Source: Nitrospira sp. (GTDB taxonomy: Bacteria > Nitrospirota > Nitrospiria > Nitrospirales > Nitrospiraceae). Taken from it: DNA of 64,000 nt. The stretch is from contig JALHMZ010000005.1 in the NCBI GenBank assembly GCA_022843785.1, positions 62,001-126,000 on the forward strand. Direction: 5' to 3'. The notes beneath the pieces are model-generated. The model saw only the letters and a list, made by a program, of their open reading frames with translations, was not told the origin of the DNA and did not search any database. Below are positions 1-9,385 of the stretch, piece by piece (the stretch's first letter is position 1; every line of letters begins with the position of its first letter). The translations under genes were made by a program, and so were the position numbers.

Positions 1-343
1 GTAATCCGTCCAATAGCCGCATAATCCGATCGCCACGCTGACCGCTGACATCTTTCTTGAAGATCACTTCCGGAAGATATCGCAGCGTCAGGCGCCGGCC
101 CAATTCGGCCCGCACGAAACCGCTGGCCTTCGACAACCCGGCAAAGGTATCGCGCTCGGCCTGTTCCGTTTCCATCGTCGTGACGAAGACGTGGGCGATT
201 CTCAGATCTGCCGTCAATTCGACCCCGGTCACCGTAACAGAATGCACCCGCGGATCTTTGATTTTCCGCATCAAGATATCCGCAACTTCCATCCGGATCT
301 GATCGGCAACCCGATCCGCCCGTTTGTAAGTGGTCTTGGACAT
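1..343 (-). CDS. rbfA: Ribosome-binding factor A (partial, 3' end outside window)
   Basis: Small KH-fold factor that binds the 30S subunit and helps mature the 5' end of 16S rRNA. The reverse-strand reading frame starts at the ATG at 343 (MSKTTYKRADRVADQI...) and stays open through base 1, so about 114 codons are seen and the stop lies outside the window. The internal segment 'KIKDPRV' followed by a 'VTVTGVELTADL' strand is typical of RbfA, as is the late 'YLPEVIFKKD' strand. It is the last visible gene of the minus-strand rimP-nusA-infB-DUF503-rbfA cluster, a classic bacterial arrangement. Identification is from motif and context and is fairly secure. Confidence 0.9.
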   Translation of the reverse strand, partial: MSKTTYKRADRVADQIRMEVADILMRKIKDPRVHSVTVTGVELTADLRIAHVFVTTMETEQAERDTFAGLSKASGFVRAELGRRLTLRYLPEVIFKKDVSGQRGDRIMRLLDGL

Positions 344-397
344 TGTGCGCTGACCTGCCGCTCCATCTAATGACCGACGGCACGTATCAAGCTGCCG

Positions 398-679
398 TTA
401 TAACAATTCGAGTTTGGTTCGGACAACTTCGACTGCAGGCATGCCCTTGATGACATTCAGGGCCTGCTCAAGCACCTGGTTGACGTAGCCGCCTTCATTC
501 GCCACACAGGCCATGCCCAAGACCGCCTTCTGCCAAAGGTCTTGTCCATCCACTTCAGCGACCGACAAATTGAATTTCCCGTGCAGCCGGTCTCTCAAAC
601 TATGGAGCACTTGCCGTTTATCTTTGAGCGACTGACTCTCTGAAATAAACAGCTCGACGGTACAAAGTCCGACGACCAT
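398..679 (-). CDS. DUF503 (YlxP-like) family protein
   Basis: A 93-residue protein starting MVVGLCTVELFI, with the family hallmark 'SESQSLKDKRQVLHSLRDRL' near residues 13-32. Length matches DUF503 proteins (about 90-95 aa), which form a small ferredoxin-like fold of unknown biochemical role. The gene sits between infB and rbfA, the usual place for this family (ylxP in Bacillus), so it probably belongs to the same translation/ribosome-assembly transcript. The gap to infB is 18 bases. Function beyond this association is unknown. Confidence 0.85.
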   Translation of the reverse strand: MVVGLCTVELFISESQSLKDKRQVLHSLRDRLHGKFNLSVAEVDGQDLWQKAVLGMACVANEGGYVNQVLEQALNVIKGMPAVEVVRTKLELL

Positions 680-697
680 ATCAACTACCGCACAGGC

Positions 698-3268
698 TCA
701 GAGCTTGGCCGCAATTTTGTCGATGGCATAGGCCTCAATGATGTCGCCGACCTTCACATCATTGAAATTCTCAACGCTCAAGCCGCATTCGTAGCCCTGC
801 TGTACTTCTCGGACGTCGTCCTTGAAACGCCGCAACGATCCCAGCTTCCCCTGGTAGACAACAACGCTGTCTCTGATCACGCGCACCCCGGCGCTCGCGC
901 GTGAAATCGTCCCGTCGACGACATAGGAACCGGCCACAGTTCCGGCCTTGGGAATCGTGAACACCTGGCGCACTTCGGCACGCCCCAACATACGTTCCTT
1001 GAGGGTCGGTTCAAGCAAGCCTTCCATCGCAGCTTTGATATCGGCAATGGCATCGTAAATGATGGTGTACAGCCGGATGTCGACCCCTTGCTGTTCCGCC
1101 AACGACGCGGCCTTCGGTTCCGGCCTGACATTGAAACCTATGATAATAGCCCGAGAAGCGGCGGCCAGCAGCACATCGGACTCCATGACCCCGCCCACAC
1201 CGTTATGAATGACGCGCAACTTGACGGCCTCAGTCGACAGCTTCTCCACTGACCCGGCCAAGGCCTCGGACGATCCCTGGACATCCGTCTTGATGACAAT
1301 GGCCAGCTCCTTCACCGATCCTTCCTGAATCTTTGCGAACAGGTCGTCGAGCGAGACTTTTGCAGGACCGCCCAGTTCTGCGGCTCGCCGTTTCTGGGCG
1401 CGCTCCTCGGCAATCTCTCTGGCAACCCGTTCATCCGAAACCACCTGAAACACATCCCCGGCCGACGGAACTCCAGGAAGCCCAATGACTTCGACGGGAA
1501 TGGAAGGACCGGCTTGCTGCGCCTTCACCCCTCGATCGTCGATCAGTGCCCGGACACGCCCGCTGAAGGTTCCAACCACGTAGACATCACCCACTTTGAG
1601 CGTACCGCTCTGCACCAACACAGTGGCCACCGGACCACGGCCCCGTTCGATCTTCGCTTCGATAACCGTACCCTTAGCCTGCCGATGGGGGTCAGCCTTC
1701 AGCTCAAGCACCTCGGACTGGAGCAGGATCATTTCAAGCAACGTATCCAGCCCGGTCTTCTTCTTGGCAGACACTTCCACCATGATGGTGTCGCCACCCC
1801 AGGATTCCGAAATCAGTCCGTGCTCAGAGAGCGCATTTCTTACGCGATCAGGGTTCGCTTCCGGCTTGTCGATCTTGTTCATCGCCACGATCAATTGAAC
1901 CCCGGCCGCCTTCGCATGGTGAATGGCTTCGATCGTCTGCGGCATGACTCCGTCATCCGCGGCTACAACCAAAATAACGATGTCGGTGACTTTCGCACCA
2001 CGCGCGCGCATCGAGGTAAAGGCCTCATGGCCCGGGGTATCAAGAAACGTCACCAGCTTGCCGCGCACCGGCACCGTATACGCGCCGATATGCTGCGTGA
2101 TCCCGCCGGCTTCCCCTTCGGCCACTTTCGTTTGTCGGATCGCATCCAGCAACGACGTCTTCCCGTGATCGACATGTCCCATGATGGTGACAACGGGAGG
2201 ACGAGGCTCAAGCCGTTCCTCGCCCCCGGTTTCAACCACGTCTTGCAACAATTCTTCACCGGCCTTTTCCACGGCTACGTCAAGTTTCACGCCACTCTCC
2301 TCAGCGATCATCGATGCGGCGTCCAGATTCATCGGCTGATTGAAGGTGAGCATCTGACCCATTTCCATCAGCTTACGCACGATATCGGCCGGTCTCTGAC
2401 CGATCAATTCGGCGAATTCCTTGACGCTCGTCCCGGGAGTTAGCTTGACGCCCTTTTTACGCGGCTTGGTGATTTCGCTCGGAGGACTGTGATGCAGGTG
2501 CTTCGATCGGTCGTCGCGCCGGTGAACGGGAATGGCACGAAGATCTTGCCAGCGTGCGGCATCCTCTCGGAACTTGACGTCCTGCTGCTCGTCTTTGGGC
2601 CGTCCCGGCTTCCGTGCCTTCTTGAGTTTGTCTCGCTGCGCCTCGGCCTCGATGGCTTCGAAGGCCATACTCTTTTTCTTGGCCGCCACCGCCTCGACCG
2701 TTGCTGCTGCATTCGGCGGCACAGCCGCTGCCGGCTTGACAGGCACGGCTTCCTGCACCGGCACAATGGGAGGAGTTGGCGTCAATGGGACCGCCCCGCT
2801 CGGCGCCTCCGCCTCCACCGGGTGGACGCTTTCGGTCTCTACCGCGATTGGCGGCTCCGGAGAAACTGCCGATGGAGACACGTCCGTCTGAGTGACGAGA
2901 CTGGATTCAATTTCGACGGTCTGTGCGGGAGAGAGAACCTCGCTTGGTTCATCTTCTTTCTTCCGCTTGATCAGAATACGCCGCTTATCCGGCTTCGCCG
3001 GCTGCTCGATAACCTGACTCTTCACAGCACCTGCCTTGACATGATGCACGTCATGAGCGGTTTTTATCCCTTGTGGCGTCGGCCCTTCGCCGGCTTTTCC
3101 TCCGCCCTTGGCGCTCGGAGTAAATTTGTCCAATACTTTTTGAGCAATGTCATCGTCCAGCGCGCTGCTATGCGAGGCGACGGACACGCCCATCTTCTTC
3201 AATTCGGACAGGAGTGTCTTGTTCTCCAGCCCCAGCTTCTTGGCAAGTTCGTAGACACGCATGCTCAT
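698..3268 (-). CDS. infB: Translation initiation factor IF-2
   Basis: GTPase that delivers fMet-tRNA to the 30S subunit and promotes subunit joining. The 856-residue product has an IF2-N domain at about 1-50 ([17 protein letters not shown]), a long Pro/Ala/Glu/Val-rich linker (about 60-280), a second IF2-N domain around 285-340, and then the G domain. Visible G motifs are 'GHVDHGKTS' (G1), 'DTPGHEAF' (G3) and 'NKID' (G4). The C-terminal domains III/IV follow and end in AIDKIAAKL. The low-complexity linker is normal for the family. The gene lies 17 bases after nusA on the minus strand. Confidence 0.97.
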   Translation of the reverse strand: MSMRVYELAKKLGLENKTLLSELKKMGVSVASHSSALDDDIAQKVLDKFTPSAKGGGKAGEGPTPQGIKTAHDVHHVKAGAVKSQVIEQPAKPDKRRILIKRKKEDEPSEVLSPAQTVEIESSLVTQTDVSPSAVSPEPPIAVETESVHPVEAEAPSGAVPLTPTPPIVPVQEAVPVKPAAAVPPNAAATVEAVAAKKKSMAFEAIEAEAQRDKLKKARKPGRPKDEQQDVKFREDAARWQDLRAIPVHRRDDRSKHLHHSPPSEITKPRKKGVKLTPGTSVKEFAELIGQRPADIVRKLMEMGQMLTFNQPMNLDAASMIAEESGVKLDVAVEKAGEELLQDVVETGGEERLEPRPPVVTIMGHVDHGKTSLLDAIRQTKVAEGEAGGITQHIGAYTVPVRGKLVTFLDTPGHEAFTSMRARGAKVTDIVILVVAADDGVMPQTIEAIHHAKAAGVQLIVAMNKIDKPEANPDRVRNALSEHGLISESWGGDTIMVEVSAKKKTGLDTLLEMILLQSEVLELKADPHRQAKGTVIEAKIERGRGPVATVLVQSGTLKVGDVYVVGTFSGRVRALIDDRGVKAQQAGPSIPVEVIGLPGVPSAGDVFQVVSDERVAREIAEERAQKRRAAELGGPAKVSLDDLFAKIQEGSVKELAIVIKTDVQGSSEALAGSVEKLSTEAVKLRVIHNGVGGVMESDVLLAAASRAIIIGFNVRPEPKAASLAEQQGVDIRLYTIIYDAIADIKAAMEGLLEPTLKERMLGRAEVRQVFTIPKAGTVAGSYVVDGTISRASAGVRVIRDSVVVYQGKLGSLRRFKDDVREVQQGYECGLSVENFNDVKVGDIIEAYAIDKIAAKL

Positions 3269-3285
3269 CGGACCGCCCCCGTCTC

Positions 3286-4443
3286 CTAGCTGCTTGCCGT
3301 TTCGCCAGCCTCAGCTCTGGCAGCCTGCCGAGCCTCTTCTTGCAACCGCTGGGCTTCGGCTTCTTCCGCGAGAGCCGCTTTGATTTCCTTGTCCCGCTCG
3401 ACTTTTTCTTTTTCGTACTCGGTCGCGCTGATAATATCGATTTTCCAGCCAGTCAGCCGCGCTGCCAGCCGTACATTCTGCCCGTTCTTGCCGATGGCCA
3501 ACGACAGCTGGGAGTCGGCCGCGACAACAAGGGCCGACTTCTTTTCTTCATCGATGCCGACTTTTTCGATCGTCGCCGGATTCAGGGCTTCCGCAATGAA
3601 TACCCGAGGATCCTGCGTCCAGGTAATGATGTCGATTTTCTCGCCTCGCAATTCACGGACGACTGCCTGCACGCGAGATCCCTTGATACCCACACAGGCG
3701 CCGACCGGATCCACGGCCTTTTCCCGCGAGGTAACTGCGATCTTCGTGCGGTCGCCCGGTTCCCGGACAACCGACTTGATCTCGATGATTTTCTCCATGA
3801 TCTCAGGCACTTCGAGCTCGAAGAGCTTCGCCACAAATTGCGGATGACTGCGGGAGAGAATGACTTGCACATCCTTTGGCGTACGGCGAACTTCCAGCAA
3901 CATGGCCTTGACCCGATCGCCGCGGCGATACGTCTCCCTCGGAATTTGTTCTTGAATGGGGAGAATCGCTTCCGTCTTTCCGAGGTCGACCAGATAATTC
4001 CGCCGTTCCATGCCGAGGATGATGCCGTTCACCAAATCTCCCTGACGCGTCGAATACTCCTTTTGAACTGCCTCCCACTCCGCCTCACGAACCTTTTGGA
4101 AGATAACCTGCTTGGCCGTCTGCGCCGCAATCCGCCCCAGCTCGTTCATTTCAATCAACGACCCGATCTCGTCGCCGACTTCCGCTTCACTATCGTATTG
4201 GCGGGCCTCCTGCAATGATATCTCCGCTTTGGGGTTGCTGACCTGATCGACGATGATCTTCTTGGAGACGACAGAAATTTCGCCGGTTTTTGGATCGATT
4301 TCGACTTGAATGTTTTCAGCTTGACCGAAACGCTTCTTAGCAGCTGTCTGCAAGGCGGACTCGATGGCCCCGATTACTCGTGCCTTGTCGATGCCCTTTT
4401 GGCGTCCAATTTCGTCGATTACAGAGATAAGTTCGCGGTTCAT
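3286..4443 (-). CDS. nusA: Transcription termination/antitermination protein NusA
   Basis: RNA polymerase-binding elongation factor that modulates pausing, termination and antitermination. The 385-residue protein has the N-terminal RNAP-binding domain ([19 protein letters not shown]), an S1 domain around 130-200 ('[20 protein letters not shown]'), and KH domains with '[12 protein letters not shown]' and '[12 protein letters not shown]'. It ends soon after KH2 in an Ala/Glu-rich tail, so it lacks the long C-terminal acidic repeats of the E. coli protein; this short form is common outside Proteobacteria. It is flanked by rimP and infB in the standard order. Confidence 0.96.
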   Translation of the reverse strand: MNRELISVIDEIGRQKGIDKARVIGAIESALQTAAKKRFGQAENIQVEIDPKTGEISVVSKKIIVDQVSNPKAEISLQEARQYDSEAEVGDEIGSLIEMNELGRIAAQTAKQVIFQKVREAEWEAVQKEYSTRQGDLVNGIILGMERRNYLVDLGKTEAILPIQEQIPRETYRRGDRVKAMLLEVRRTPKDVQVILSRSHPQFVAKLFELEVPEIMEKIIEIKSVVREPGDRTKIAVTSREKAVDPVGACVGIKGSRVQAVVRELRGEKIDIITWTQDPRVFIAEALNPATIEKVGIDEEKKSALVVAADSQLSLAIGKNGQNVRLAARLTGWKIDIISATEYEKEKVERDKEIKAALAEEAEAQRLQEEARQAARAEAGETASS

Positions 4444-4494
4444 GCGTCACGCTCCTGGATCCGATTACCTGCACACACCGGGCTGTTCTTCCGT

Positions 4495-4986
4495 CTAAAT
4501 TTTCACAAGCAGCCTGGCATCGGCGATCTGTTCCTGTTCCACCTTCAACGTCTGTGGCGCAGCCGCCCCTATTGACACGGTCAACGACACTGCCTGTTCA
4601 TCCGCTTCCACCAACCGTCCAATCACACGCCACTGGCCGTTCAGCGGTTGCCGCAACTTGAGACTGACTTCTTTGCCGATCGCTCGCTGATAGTCTTGCA
4701 GGCGCTTGAAGGGCCGATCGAGACCCGGCGAAGACACTTCCAGTGTGTATGCGTGCGGGAAAGGATCGGCCACATCCAATGCCGGTCCCAGCGCCTTATG
4801 CGCCTGTTCGCAGTCGGTAACCGTAACACCGCCCGGCTTATCGATCAGAACGCGGACAACGGAGCGAGGCCCTTGCCCCACGCACACCACTTCGACCAAC
4901 TCAAGTCCAAGCGCCCAGAGGATCGGCAAAATAACTTCCTGCACCCGGTCGAGGACCGACTGCGCGCCGCGCTTCTGTGTGCTCAA
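4495..4986 (-). CDS. rimP: Ribosome maturation factor RimP
   Basis: Needed for 30S subunit maturation. The 163-residue product contains the RimP core: 'LGLELVEVVCVGQGPRSVVR' near residues 31-50, then 'DCEQAHKALGPALDV' and 'LEVSSPGLDRPF', a signature of the family. The C-terminal SH3-like part is 'GKEVSLKLRQPLNGQ...'. The start chosen is a TTG at 4986, preceded by a purine-rich AGGGGAAGAGGG; a downstream GTG is possible. It is the first gene of the minus-strand nusA-infB cluster. A terminator of the preceding gene lies directly upstream. Confidence 0.92.
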   Translation of the reverse strand: MSTQKRGAQSVLDRVQEVILPILWALGLELVEVVCVGQGPRSVVRVLIDKPGGVTVTDCEQAHKALGPALDVADPFPHAYTLEVSSPGLDRPFKRLQDYQRAIGKEVSLKLRQPLNGQWRVIGRLVEADEQAVSLTVSIGAAAPQTLKVEQEQIADARLLVKI

Positions 4987-5021
4987 CCCTCTTCCCCTGA
5001 CCAGACCAACATCAGCTCAAA

Positions 5022-5046
5022 CAAAAAAGTGGGCCTGAGCCCACTT
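5022..5046 (-). terminator. Rho-independent terminator after the class IV aminotransferase
   Basis: On the minus strand, an 8-bp perfect stem (AAGTGGGC/GCCCACTT, 4-nt loop) at 5027-5046 is followed by a run of six T. It lies between the class IV aminotransferase stop and rimP. It should therefore end the upstream gene group and insulate the rimP-nusA operon, which would need its own promoter in the roughly 40 bases that follow. Confidence 0.8.
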
Positions 5047-5092
5047 CCAGCGGCAGCACAATACCACGCACCCCACGGCAAAGCAAGGGGCG

Positions 5093-5932
5093 CTACCCCG
5101 TCAAGATCGACCATCGGGCGGCAAGGGCTTTAGTGATCGGACCGGGCCGGCCTGACCCAATCGTTCGTCCATCGATCCGGACAACACCCAACACCTCAAG
5201 TGTCGTCCCGGTCAAGAATACTTCGTCCGCCGCATAGAGAGAATCCACTGAGAGAAACCGTTCCTCGACCGGGATATCCTCTTTCCCAGCCAATCTCAGC
5301 AGAACCGTCCGCGTGACGCCGGAAAGAATTCGTGGACCTTCCGGCGCCGTAATGATCGTTCCGGACTGCACCGCTGCGACATTGCTCAGCGAGCCTTCCG
5401 TGACCAGCCCATCCTTCACAAGGATTGCTTCGAAGACGCCGGCCTTTTTCGCCTCTTCCCGGGCAAGCACATTGCCGAGCAAATTGAGGCTCTTGATATC
5501 GCACCGGCCCCATCGAAGATCCTCACAGGTGCATGCACTGACGCCATCCTGGCGTATCTGCAGGCTCAGCGGATGGAGTTCCCGAATCGTCATGACCACG
5601 GTCGGGAGGATCTCAGGCGGAAACGCATGGTCGCGGGGAGCCGTCCCTCTCGTAATCTGGATATAGACCTTCGCCTCCTGGTATCCGGCCTGGCCGAGCC
5701 CCTGGTGAATCCACTGTGACCACTGCGCCTTCGAATAGGGCTGTGGGAGACTCAGTTCTTTTGCGCTTCGATTGAGACGGTTCAGGTGCGCGGCAATCTC
5801 AAACGGCGCACCCCGGTAGGTTCTGATCACTTCGTAGACGCCGTCCCCAAATTGGAACCCTCGGTCGTCAATAGAAATCGTCGCGTCTTTCCAGGGCAGA
5901 AACCGACCGTTCACGAATGCGATATCCGGCAT
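5093..5932 (-). CDS. Class IV PLP aminotransferase (D-amino-acid transaminase-like)
   Basis: Fold-type IV PLP enzyme of the D-alanine/branched-chain aminotransferase and aminodeoxychorismate lyase superfamily. The start 'FVNGRFLPW' and 'SIDDRGFQFGDGVYEVIR' are typical, and the likely Schiff-base lysine is in 'CDIKSLNLLGNVLA', the form seen in D-amino-acid transaminases. The ATG at 5932 is preferred because GGGGAG stands 9 bases before it; a TTG at 5941 would leave no spacing. The C-terminal 'VFLTGTTLEVLGVV' loop is also characteristic. It follows the chagasin-like gene on the same strand. Substrate (D-Ala/D-Glu versus branched-chain or ADC lyase) cannot be fixed from sequence alone. Confidence 0.85.
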   Translation of the reverse strand: MPDIAFVNGRFLPWKDATISIDDRGFQFGDGVYEVIRTYRGAPFEIAAHLNRLNRSAKELSLPQPYSKAQWSQWIHQGLGQAGYQEAKVYIQITRGTAPRDHAFPPEILPTVVMTIRELHPLSLQIRQDGVSACTCEDLRWGRCDIKSLNLLGNVLAREEAKKAGVFEAILVKDGLVTEGSLSNVAAVQSGTIITAPEGPRILSGVTRTVLLRLAGKEDIPVEERFLSVDSLYAADEVFLTGTTLEVLGVVRIDGRTIGSGRPGPITKALAARWSILTG

Positions 5933-5937
5933 ATTGG

Positions 5938-6306
5938 TCAACTCCCCGGCGGACTTGCCGCATCAATCTGAAATACGCGCCGATCCTCAGCGGTAAATTT
6001 CCAGCCCATACGTTTTTCGAATACCAAGCGGTGCGTGCCCGGCGTCACGGCTTTGAATTCAAAGATACGCTGCCCGTTCTCGACCGCATTGTTGCTTGCG
6101 ATACAAAGAAATTCGTCACTGAGCAGCGCAAGCCCCCTGGAGTCGTAGGACGGAACCCATTGCTCCCCTCTGGTTCGATCCTCCCATAAGTGGATGACGA
6201 ACGACCGGTCGACCGTCGCCGACATTGAGCGGCAGTCGCTGAAATCGTGAGCGGAATGGGAATCAGGCTTAGAAATAGTCACGTATCCGGTGTTCTCTAT
6301 CGGCAA
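5938..6306 (-). CDS. Chagasin-like (inhibitor family I42) protein
   Basis: A 122-residue protein whose second half reads like a chagasin domain. 'FVIHLWEDRTRGEQW' corresponds to the NPTTGYxW loop region, a middle 'QRIFEFKAVTPGTHRLVFE' strand matches the conserved 'F.F.A...G...L...Y.RPW' segment, and 'KRMGW' stands where RPW normally is. Chagasin proteins inhibit papain-like cysteine proteases. The start is uncertain: the longest frame begins at a TTG at 6306, and internal ATG/GTG codons are possible. No signal peptide is visible. The stop lies within a few bases of the aminotransferase start. The key inhibitory loop is altered, so inhibition is not assured. Confidence 0.6.
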   Translation of the reverse strand: MPIENTGYVTISKPDSHSAHDFSDCRSMSATVDRSFVIHLWEDRTRGEQWVPSYDSRGLALLSDEFLCIASNNAVENGQRIFEFKAVTPGTHRLVFEKRMGWKFTAEDRRVFQIDAASPPGS

Positions 6307-6336
6307 AGGACTCGCGAGCAGGCTGAGCCGGTCCTA

Positions 6337-6654
6337 TCAGGTCTTTCGTCGGGGACCTACCATAACATCGGTCCCCTCCACCCGCACCTCGTAGCTCCCG
6401 ACGCAATACCCCCCGCCATCCGTCCCCTGTCCATTTCGGATATCGAACGCAAGATCATGCCACGGACAGGCCACCACAAAACCTTTGAGCCGTCCCTCAA
6501 TCAGCGGCCCTCCTTCATGAGGGCAACTATTGTGGATCGCGTAGAACGTTCCGCCGACATTGAACAGCGCGATGGCGCGCGCATTGACGGTCACGATCTT
6601 CGATTGCCCGGGAGACAGCTCGTCGAGCTGCGCAACTTTGTGAAACCCTTCCAT
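6337..6654 (-). CDS. Rieske [2Fe-2S] ferredoxin-like protein
   Basis: A 105-residue single-domain Rieske protein. The cluster ligands are visible as 'CPHEGG' (about residue 44) and 'CPWHDLAFD' (about residue 63), the CxH...CxxH arrangement of soluble Rieske ferredoxins and of the NirD small subunit. No signal peptide or membrane anchor is seen, so it is probably a cytoplasmic electron carrier. No reductase or oxygenase large subunit is adjacent, so its partner is unknown. It lies about 30 bases upstream of the chagasin-like gene on the same strand. Confidence 0.85.
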   Translation of the reverse strand: MEGFHKVAQLDELSPGQSKIVTVNARAIALFNVGGTFYAIHNSCPHEGGPLIEGRLKGFVVACPWHDLAFDIRNGQGTDGGGYCVGSYEVRVEGTDVMVGPRRKT

Positions 6655-6739
6655 CTTCCCTCTGCTCCTCTCCCTTGACCTTAGCTCCCATGACTCACGC
6701 CGGTCCGTTGTAGCAGCGCGGCGAGTCAGCGATTCCCAG

Positions 6740-7240
6740 CTACATGCGAAGCGAATACTTGAGCTCGTCGTTTCTCATGGCACCGGATTTTTTCAGAAAC
6801 CCCGATTCAGCCTGAATCACGTACCGCGCCGCCTCCGGCGGAGGGCCGTAAGACGGACAGGGATCCTTCGCGCAAGGCTCCACATGCTCCAGCATATGCA
6901 CGACGTGGTGGCTTTCGTCCACCCAGAGGAGGTCGATGGGAAATCGATACTCTTTGGTTCGTACGCGATGGAGACCGTTCTCTTCAAAAATATAAAGCAT
7001 CCCGCCGTTCGGAGGCAACTCCTCGCGGAAAGCCAGCCCGAACAGCTGCTTCTCCGGCGTATCCGCCACTTCGGCTTCCAGTTCAACACCGCTCGGAAAT
7101 CGAACGACAATAATGCTCGACTCCTTCCGGTCGACGACAAACATGGACACACTCATCAGCAAAATGGCGAGCAGGACCATCATAATGATCCGATTTTTCT
7201 TCTGCCCCGGCTCACTCGATCGGCTCTGACCAGACTGCAT
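6740..7240 (-). CDS. DUF192 family membrane-anchored protein
   Basis: A 166-residue protein with one N-terminal membrane segment (about residues 17-35, 'IIMMVLLAILLMSVSMFVV') followed by a DUF192 domain. The domain shows 'VELEAEVADTPEKQLFGLAFR', 'GMLYIFEE' and 'IDLLWVDESHHVVHM', then 'AARYVIQAESGF'. DUF192 proteins are usually exported and have no established activity. The spacer between membrane segment and domain suggests that the domain faces the periplasm. The gene is on the minus strand, divergent from the ferredoxin gene. Confidence 0.85.
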   Translation of the reverse strand: MQSGQSRSSEPGQKKNRIIMMVLLAILLMSVSMFVVDRKESSIIVVRFPSGVELEAEVADTPEKQLFGLAFREELPPNGGMLYIFEENGLHRVRTKEYRFPIDLLWVDESHHVVHMLEHVEPCAKDPCPSYGPPPEAARYVIQAESGFLKKSGAMRNDELKYSLRM

Positions 7241-7451
7241 GACGAACGTTCAACTCCTTGTCCTGCTGAGCCCAATGGCTCATCACCACCGATGATCTAG
7301 GCCTTCTGTCCGGATTCCATTCTGTTGACTTGGAAAAGAGCCACAGAATAAAATATCCGCGCATTGCGCGAGGCTCTGCACTATGGTGGGGGCGGCGCAG
7401 CCTTGTCAATATCGTCAGGCTGTCTTTTGGAGTGAGAAGGAGGCGCGGGTC

Positions 7452-7799
7452 ATGGCACTGTTGATCACAGACGAATGTATTTCTTGTGGGGCATGCCTGC
7501 CGGAATGTCCCAATGAAGCGATCTTTGAAACCAGAAGCGACGCCGAGACCAAAGGCAATCACGTCGGCGACGGACAAGGAGTCGGCGACAATATTTACGT
7601 CATCGCGCACGATCGCTGCACCGAATGTGTGGGCCATTTCGATGAGCCGCAATGTGCAGCAGTCTGTCCGGTCGATAACTGCTGCATCTCCGATCCGCTC
7701 TATCCAGAAGCAACCGAGATTCTCCTGGAGCGAGCCAAGCAGCTAAATCCAGATAAAGCGATCGATCCGGCCAAAATCTGGAGCGGCGTGAGAAACTGA
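7452..7799 (+). CDS. 2[4Fe-4S] ferredoxin (YfhL type)
   Basis: A 115-residue bacterial-type ferredoxin, a small cytoplasmic electron carrier. Cluster I is CxxCxxCxxxCP ('CISCGACLPECP', residues about 9-20). Cluster II is the expanded form C-x2-C-x8-C-x3-C ('CTECVGHFDEPQCAAVCP'), typical of YfhL/Alv-like ferredoxins. The ATG at 7452 is supported by a GGAGG ribosome-binding site 7-12 bases upstream; an in-frame extension to 7383 lacks this. It is a monocistronic plus-strand gene closed by a strong terminator at 7828-7863. Confidence 0.92.
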   Translation: MALLITDECISCGACLPECPNEAIFETRSDAETKGNHVGDGQGVGDNIYVIAHDRCTECVGHFDEPQCAAVCPVDNCCISDPLYPEATEILLERAKQLNPDKAIDPAKIWSGVRN

Positions 7800-7827
7800 C
7801 ATTCTGAAGCTTGAGACCATTACTAAG

Positions 7828-7863
7828 AGGCCTTGGTTCCAACTGGGACCAAGGCCTTTTTGC
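7828..7863 (+). terminator. Rho-independent terminator of the ferredoxin gene
   Basis: A 13-bp stem (AGGCCTTGGTTCC pairing with GGGACCAAGGCCT, one G-T pair) with loop AACT at 7828-7857, followed by a T-run. It lies about 30 bases after the ferredoxin stop. Confidence 0.9.
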
Positions 7864-7937
7864 TTGTAAGAGTTCCAACGCAGGCAAAGCCCCTCCGGAG
7901 ATCTGTCGGCTGATCAGATACCGGCGACCTAAAATAC

Positions 7938-7972
7938 ACGGGCCTCAAGGAACGATGTTCCTTGAGGCCCGT
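7938..7972 (-). terminator. Hairpin, probable terminator of the cupredoxin gene
   Basis: A perfect 16-bp inverted repeat (ACGGGCCTCAAGGAAC, 3-nt loop GAT, then its complement) about 30 bases beyond the minus-strand cupredoxin stop. The sequence after it on the minus strand is only moderately T-rich (GTATTTTAGG), so the call as terminator rests on position and stem strength. Confidence 0.7.
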
Positions 7973-8000
7973 AAGAAATCTATAAACGAAACGTTGTCGG

Positions 8001-8477
8001 CTACTTCAGCATCAACAGCTTGCCGCCGACATGCCCAGGATGCAGATGGCACCGATACGTCAGCACATTGCCGGCTGCGTAGAACAAATCGCTGGTCGGC
8101 ACACCGATATATTTGGTTTCACCCGGCTTGAGCACCAGTTTCGTGTCCAGCACCGTCGGCGCCGATTGATTCACCGCCGCTGTCAGCTGAAACCCATGTT
8201 CCGCTGTCGCATTGTTCGTGACCTTCAACAAAACAGGAGCGCCGGGACGAGCCTTGAAATCAATGATCGTCGTCGGAGGGTACCACGTCTTCATCGTTCC
8301 GATTTCGATTGCAAAAAATGAGGCATCCACCTCAAGCTCTTTGAACGGTTGGCCAACGACCGATCCAGTTTCCAGATCACCGAATTCAACGCCACCGGCT
8401 TGAAGAGCATGCGCTGCAGACGCACCTGTCGCGATAATTCCAATGCTAAAGAGTACCGCACACATCGTCTTACCCAT
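8001..8477 (-). CDS. Periplasmic cupredoxin-domain protein
   Basis: A 158-residue exported blue-copper-like protein. A signal peptide spans about residues 1-25 (hydrophobic 'CAVLFSIGIIATGASAAHA'). The C-terminal copper loop is visible as 'TYRCHLHPGHVGGKLLMLK', giving candidate Cys, His and Met ligands, and 'TAEHGF' supplies the upstream His. This arrangement matches nitrosocyanin/cytochrome-oxidase-II-like cupredoxins that carry electrons or bind copper in the periplasm. It is monocistronic on the minus strand, with a terminator hairpin downstream. The partner redox protein is not adjacent. Confidence 0.8.
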   Translation of the reverse strand: MGKTMCAVLFSIGIIATGASAAHALQAGGVEFGDLETGSVVGQPFKELEVDASFFAIEIGTMKTWYPPTTIIDFKARPGAPVLLKVTNNATAEHGFQLTAAVNQSAPTVLDTKLVLKPGETKYIGVPTSDLFYAAGNVLTYRCHLHPGHVGGKLLMLK

Positions 8478-8627
8478 TACCTACCTCCCTCAAAAAGAAT
8501 CGGACATTCGATTAGGCCAATGATGACCTTGCCACACCCTTGCAGGCGGACCAATCTCGGCGATTTCTCAATTTTTGATGCCGCCTCCCGGCACACATCC
8601 AATACCCAATACCCCGCAGAACGTGTG

Positions 8628-8657
8628 TTTATAGCATAGTGGTGAAAATGGAAGCAA
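8628..8657 (-). promoter_or_regulatory. Possible sigma70-type promoter for the cupredoxin gene
   Basis: Minus strand: TTGCTT (8657-8652), 18-base spacer, TATAAA (8633-8628), about 150 bases before the cupredoxin start. The -10 matches five of six consensus bases and the -35 three of six. This is a sequence match only. Confidence 0.35.
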
Positions 8658-8667
8658 CCGATTCGGG

Positions 8668-9120
8668 CTATTTGGCGATCAGGGTCTGTCTCGTGCCCGG
8701 CACGCATTCGTCTCGCTTCCAGCTCTTCAGTACCTGCGATTCGCTGAATGCCAAGGTGTACCGATAGCAATACAACGTCGGCTTGATCTGCTCGTTCGGT
8801 TTGCCCATGAGCGACCCGACCGACTGGGACGCATCCGCCAGGAACGTCGGCTTCCAACGATCCAAGTCTTGCTCGCCTAACGCAACCCGGTATGTCCAAA
8901 GACTGTCCCCGCCCAAAGCCGGGGTTTTTGCCGTATGCGGTGGCCCGAACTTTTCCCGGATGTCTTCTTGGGTCAACCGGCCTATCCCATCCTTGAAATA
9001 ACCATCCCAGCCGGGCGTGCTACAGGCGCCGAGCAACAAGGCGACGGCAAGCAAACCGAGAAGCCGCGCGTAAACAAAAGCTCGATGCGGAAGACGCACC
9101 GATGAGGGAGCACGTGTCAT
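8668..9120 (-). CDS. Hypothetical lipoprotein
   Basis: A 150-residue protein with an N-terminal lipoprotein signal: hydrophobic 'LLGLLAVALLLGAC' ends in a lipobox with the Cys near residue 33. The mature part has 'RLTQEDIREKFGPPHTAK' followed by 'SLWTYRV', a pattern shared with small SmpA/BamE-like outer-membrane lipoproteins (helix, 'GPP/GKP', then beta strand). That similarity is weak. Expected location is a periplasm-facing membrane anchor. No functional neighbour is obvious. Confidence 0.7.
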   Translation of the reverse strand: MTRAPSSVRLPHRAFVYARLLGLLAVALLLGACSTPGWDGYFKDGIGRLTQEDIREKFGPPHTAKTPALGGDSLWTYRVALGEQDLDRWKPTFLADASQSVGSLMGKPNEQIKPTLYCYRYTLAFSESQVLKSWKRDECVPGTRQTLIAK

Positions 9121-9385
9121 ATAAAGCCTACGCTACACCGGTTTTGTCAGTCGGCGCAACCTCCTCGTGAATCCTGCTTCGCAAACGACAGACATCGGAA
9201 ACTGGTCGTCGATATCTCGGTTCGTAAAGGCGTACGACTGAAGCAGCATTCTTCCATTGCACTAATGTCCTGGCTTATTTCATACTCAGCAGAGGATTGG
9301 TTATTACGCGGATGATAGAGCCGGCCAGCTAATTCCATAGTGAGAATTGCCCACTAGAGGAGCCCCCTCTTGCTACCAAAGATTC

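Noticed and set aside
2489..3289. Long plus-strand open frames opposite infB (also 1514-2443)
   Set aside because: They are antisense to the clear infB frame, show Arg/Leu/His-rich shadow composition, and have no family motif.
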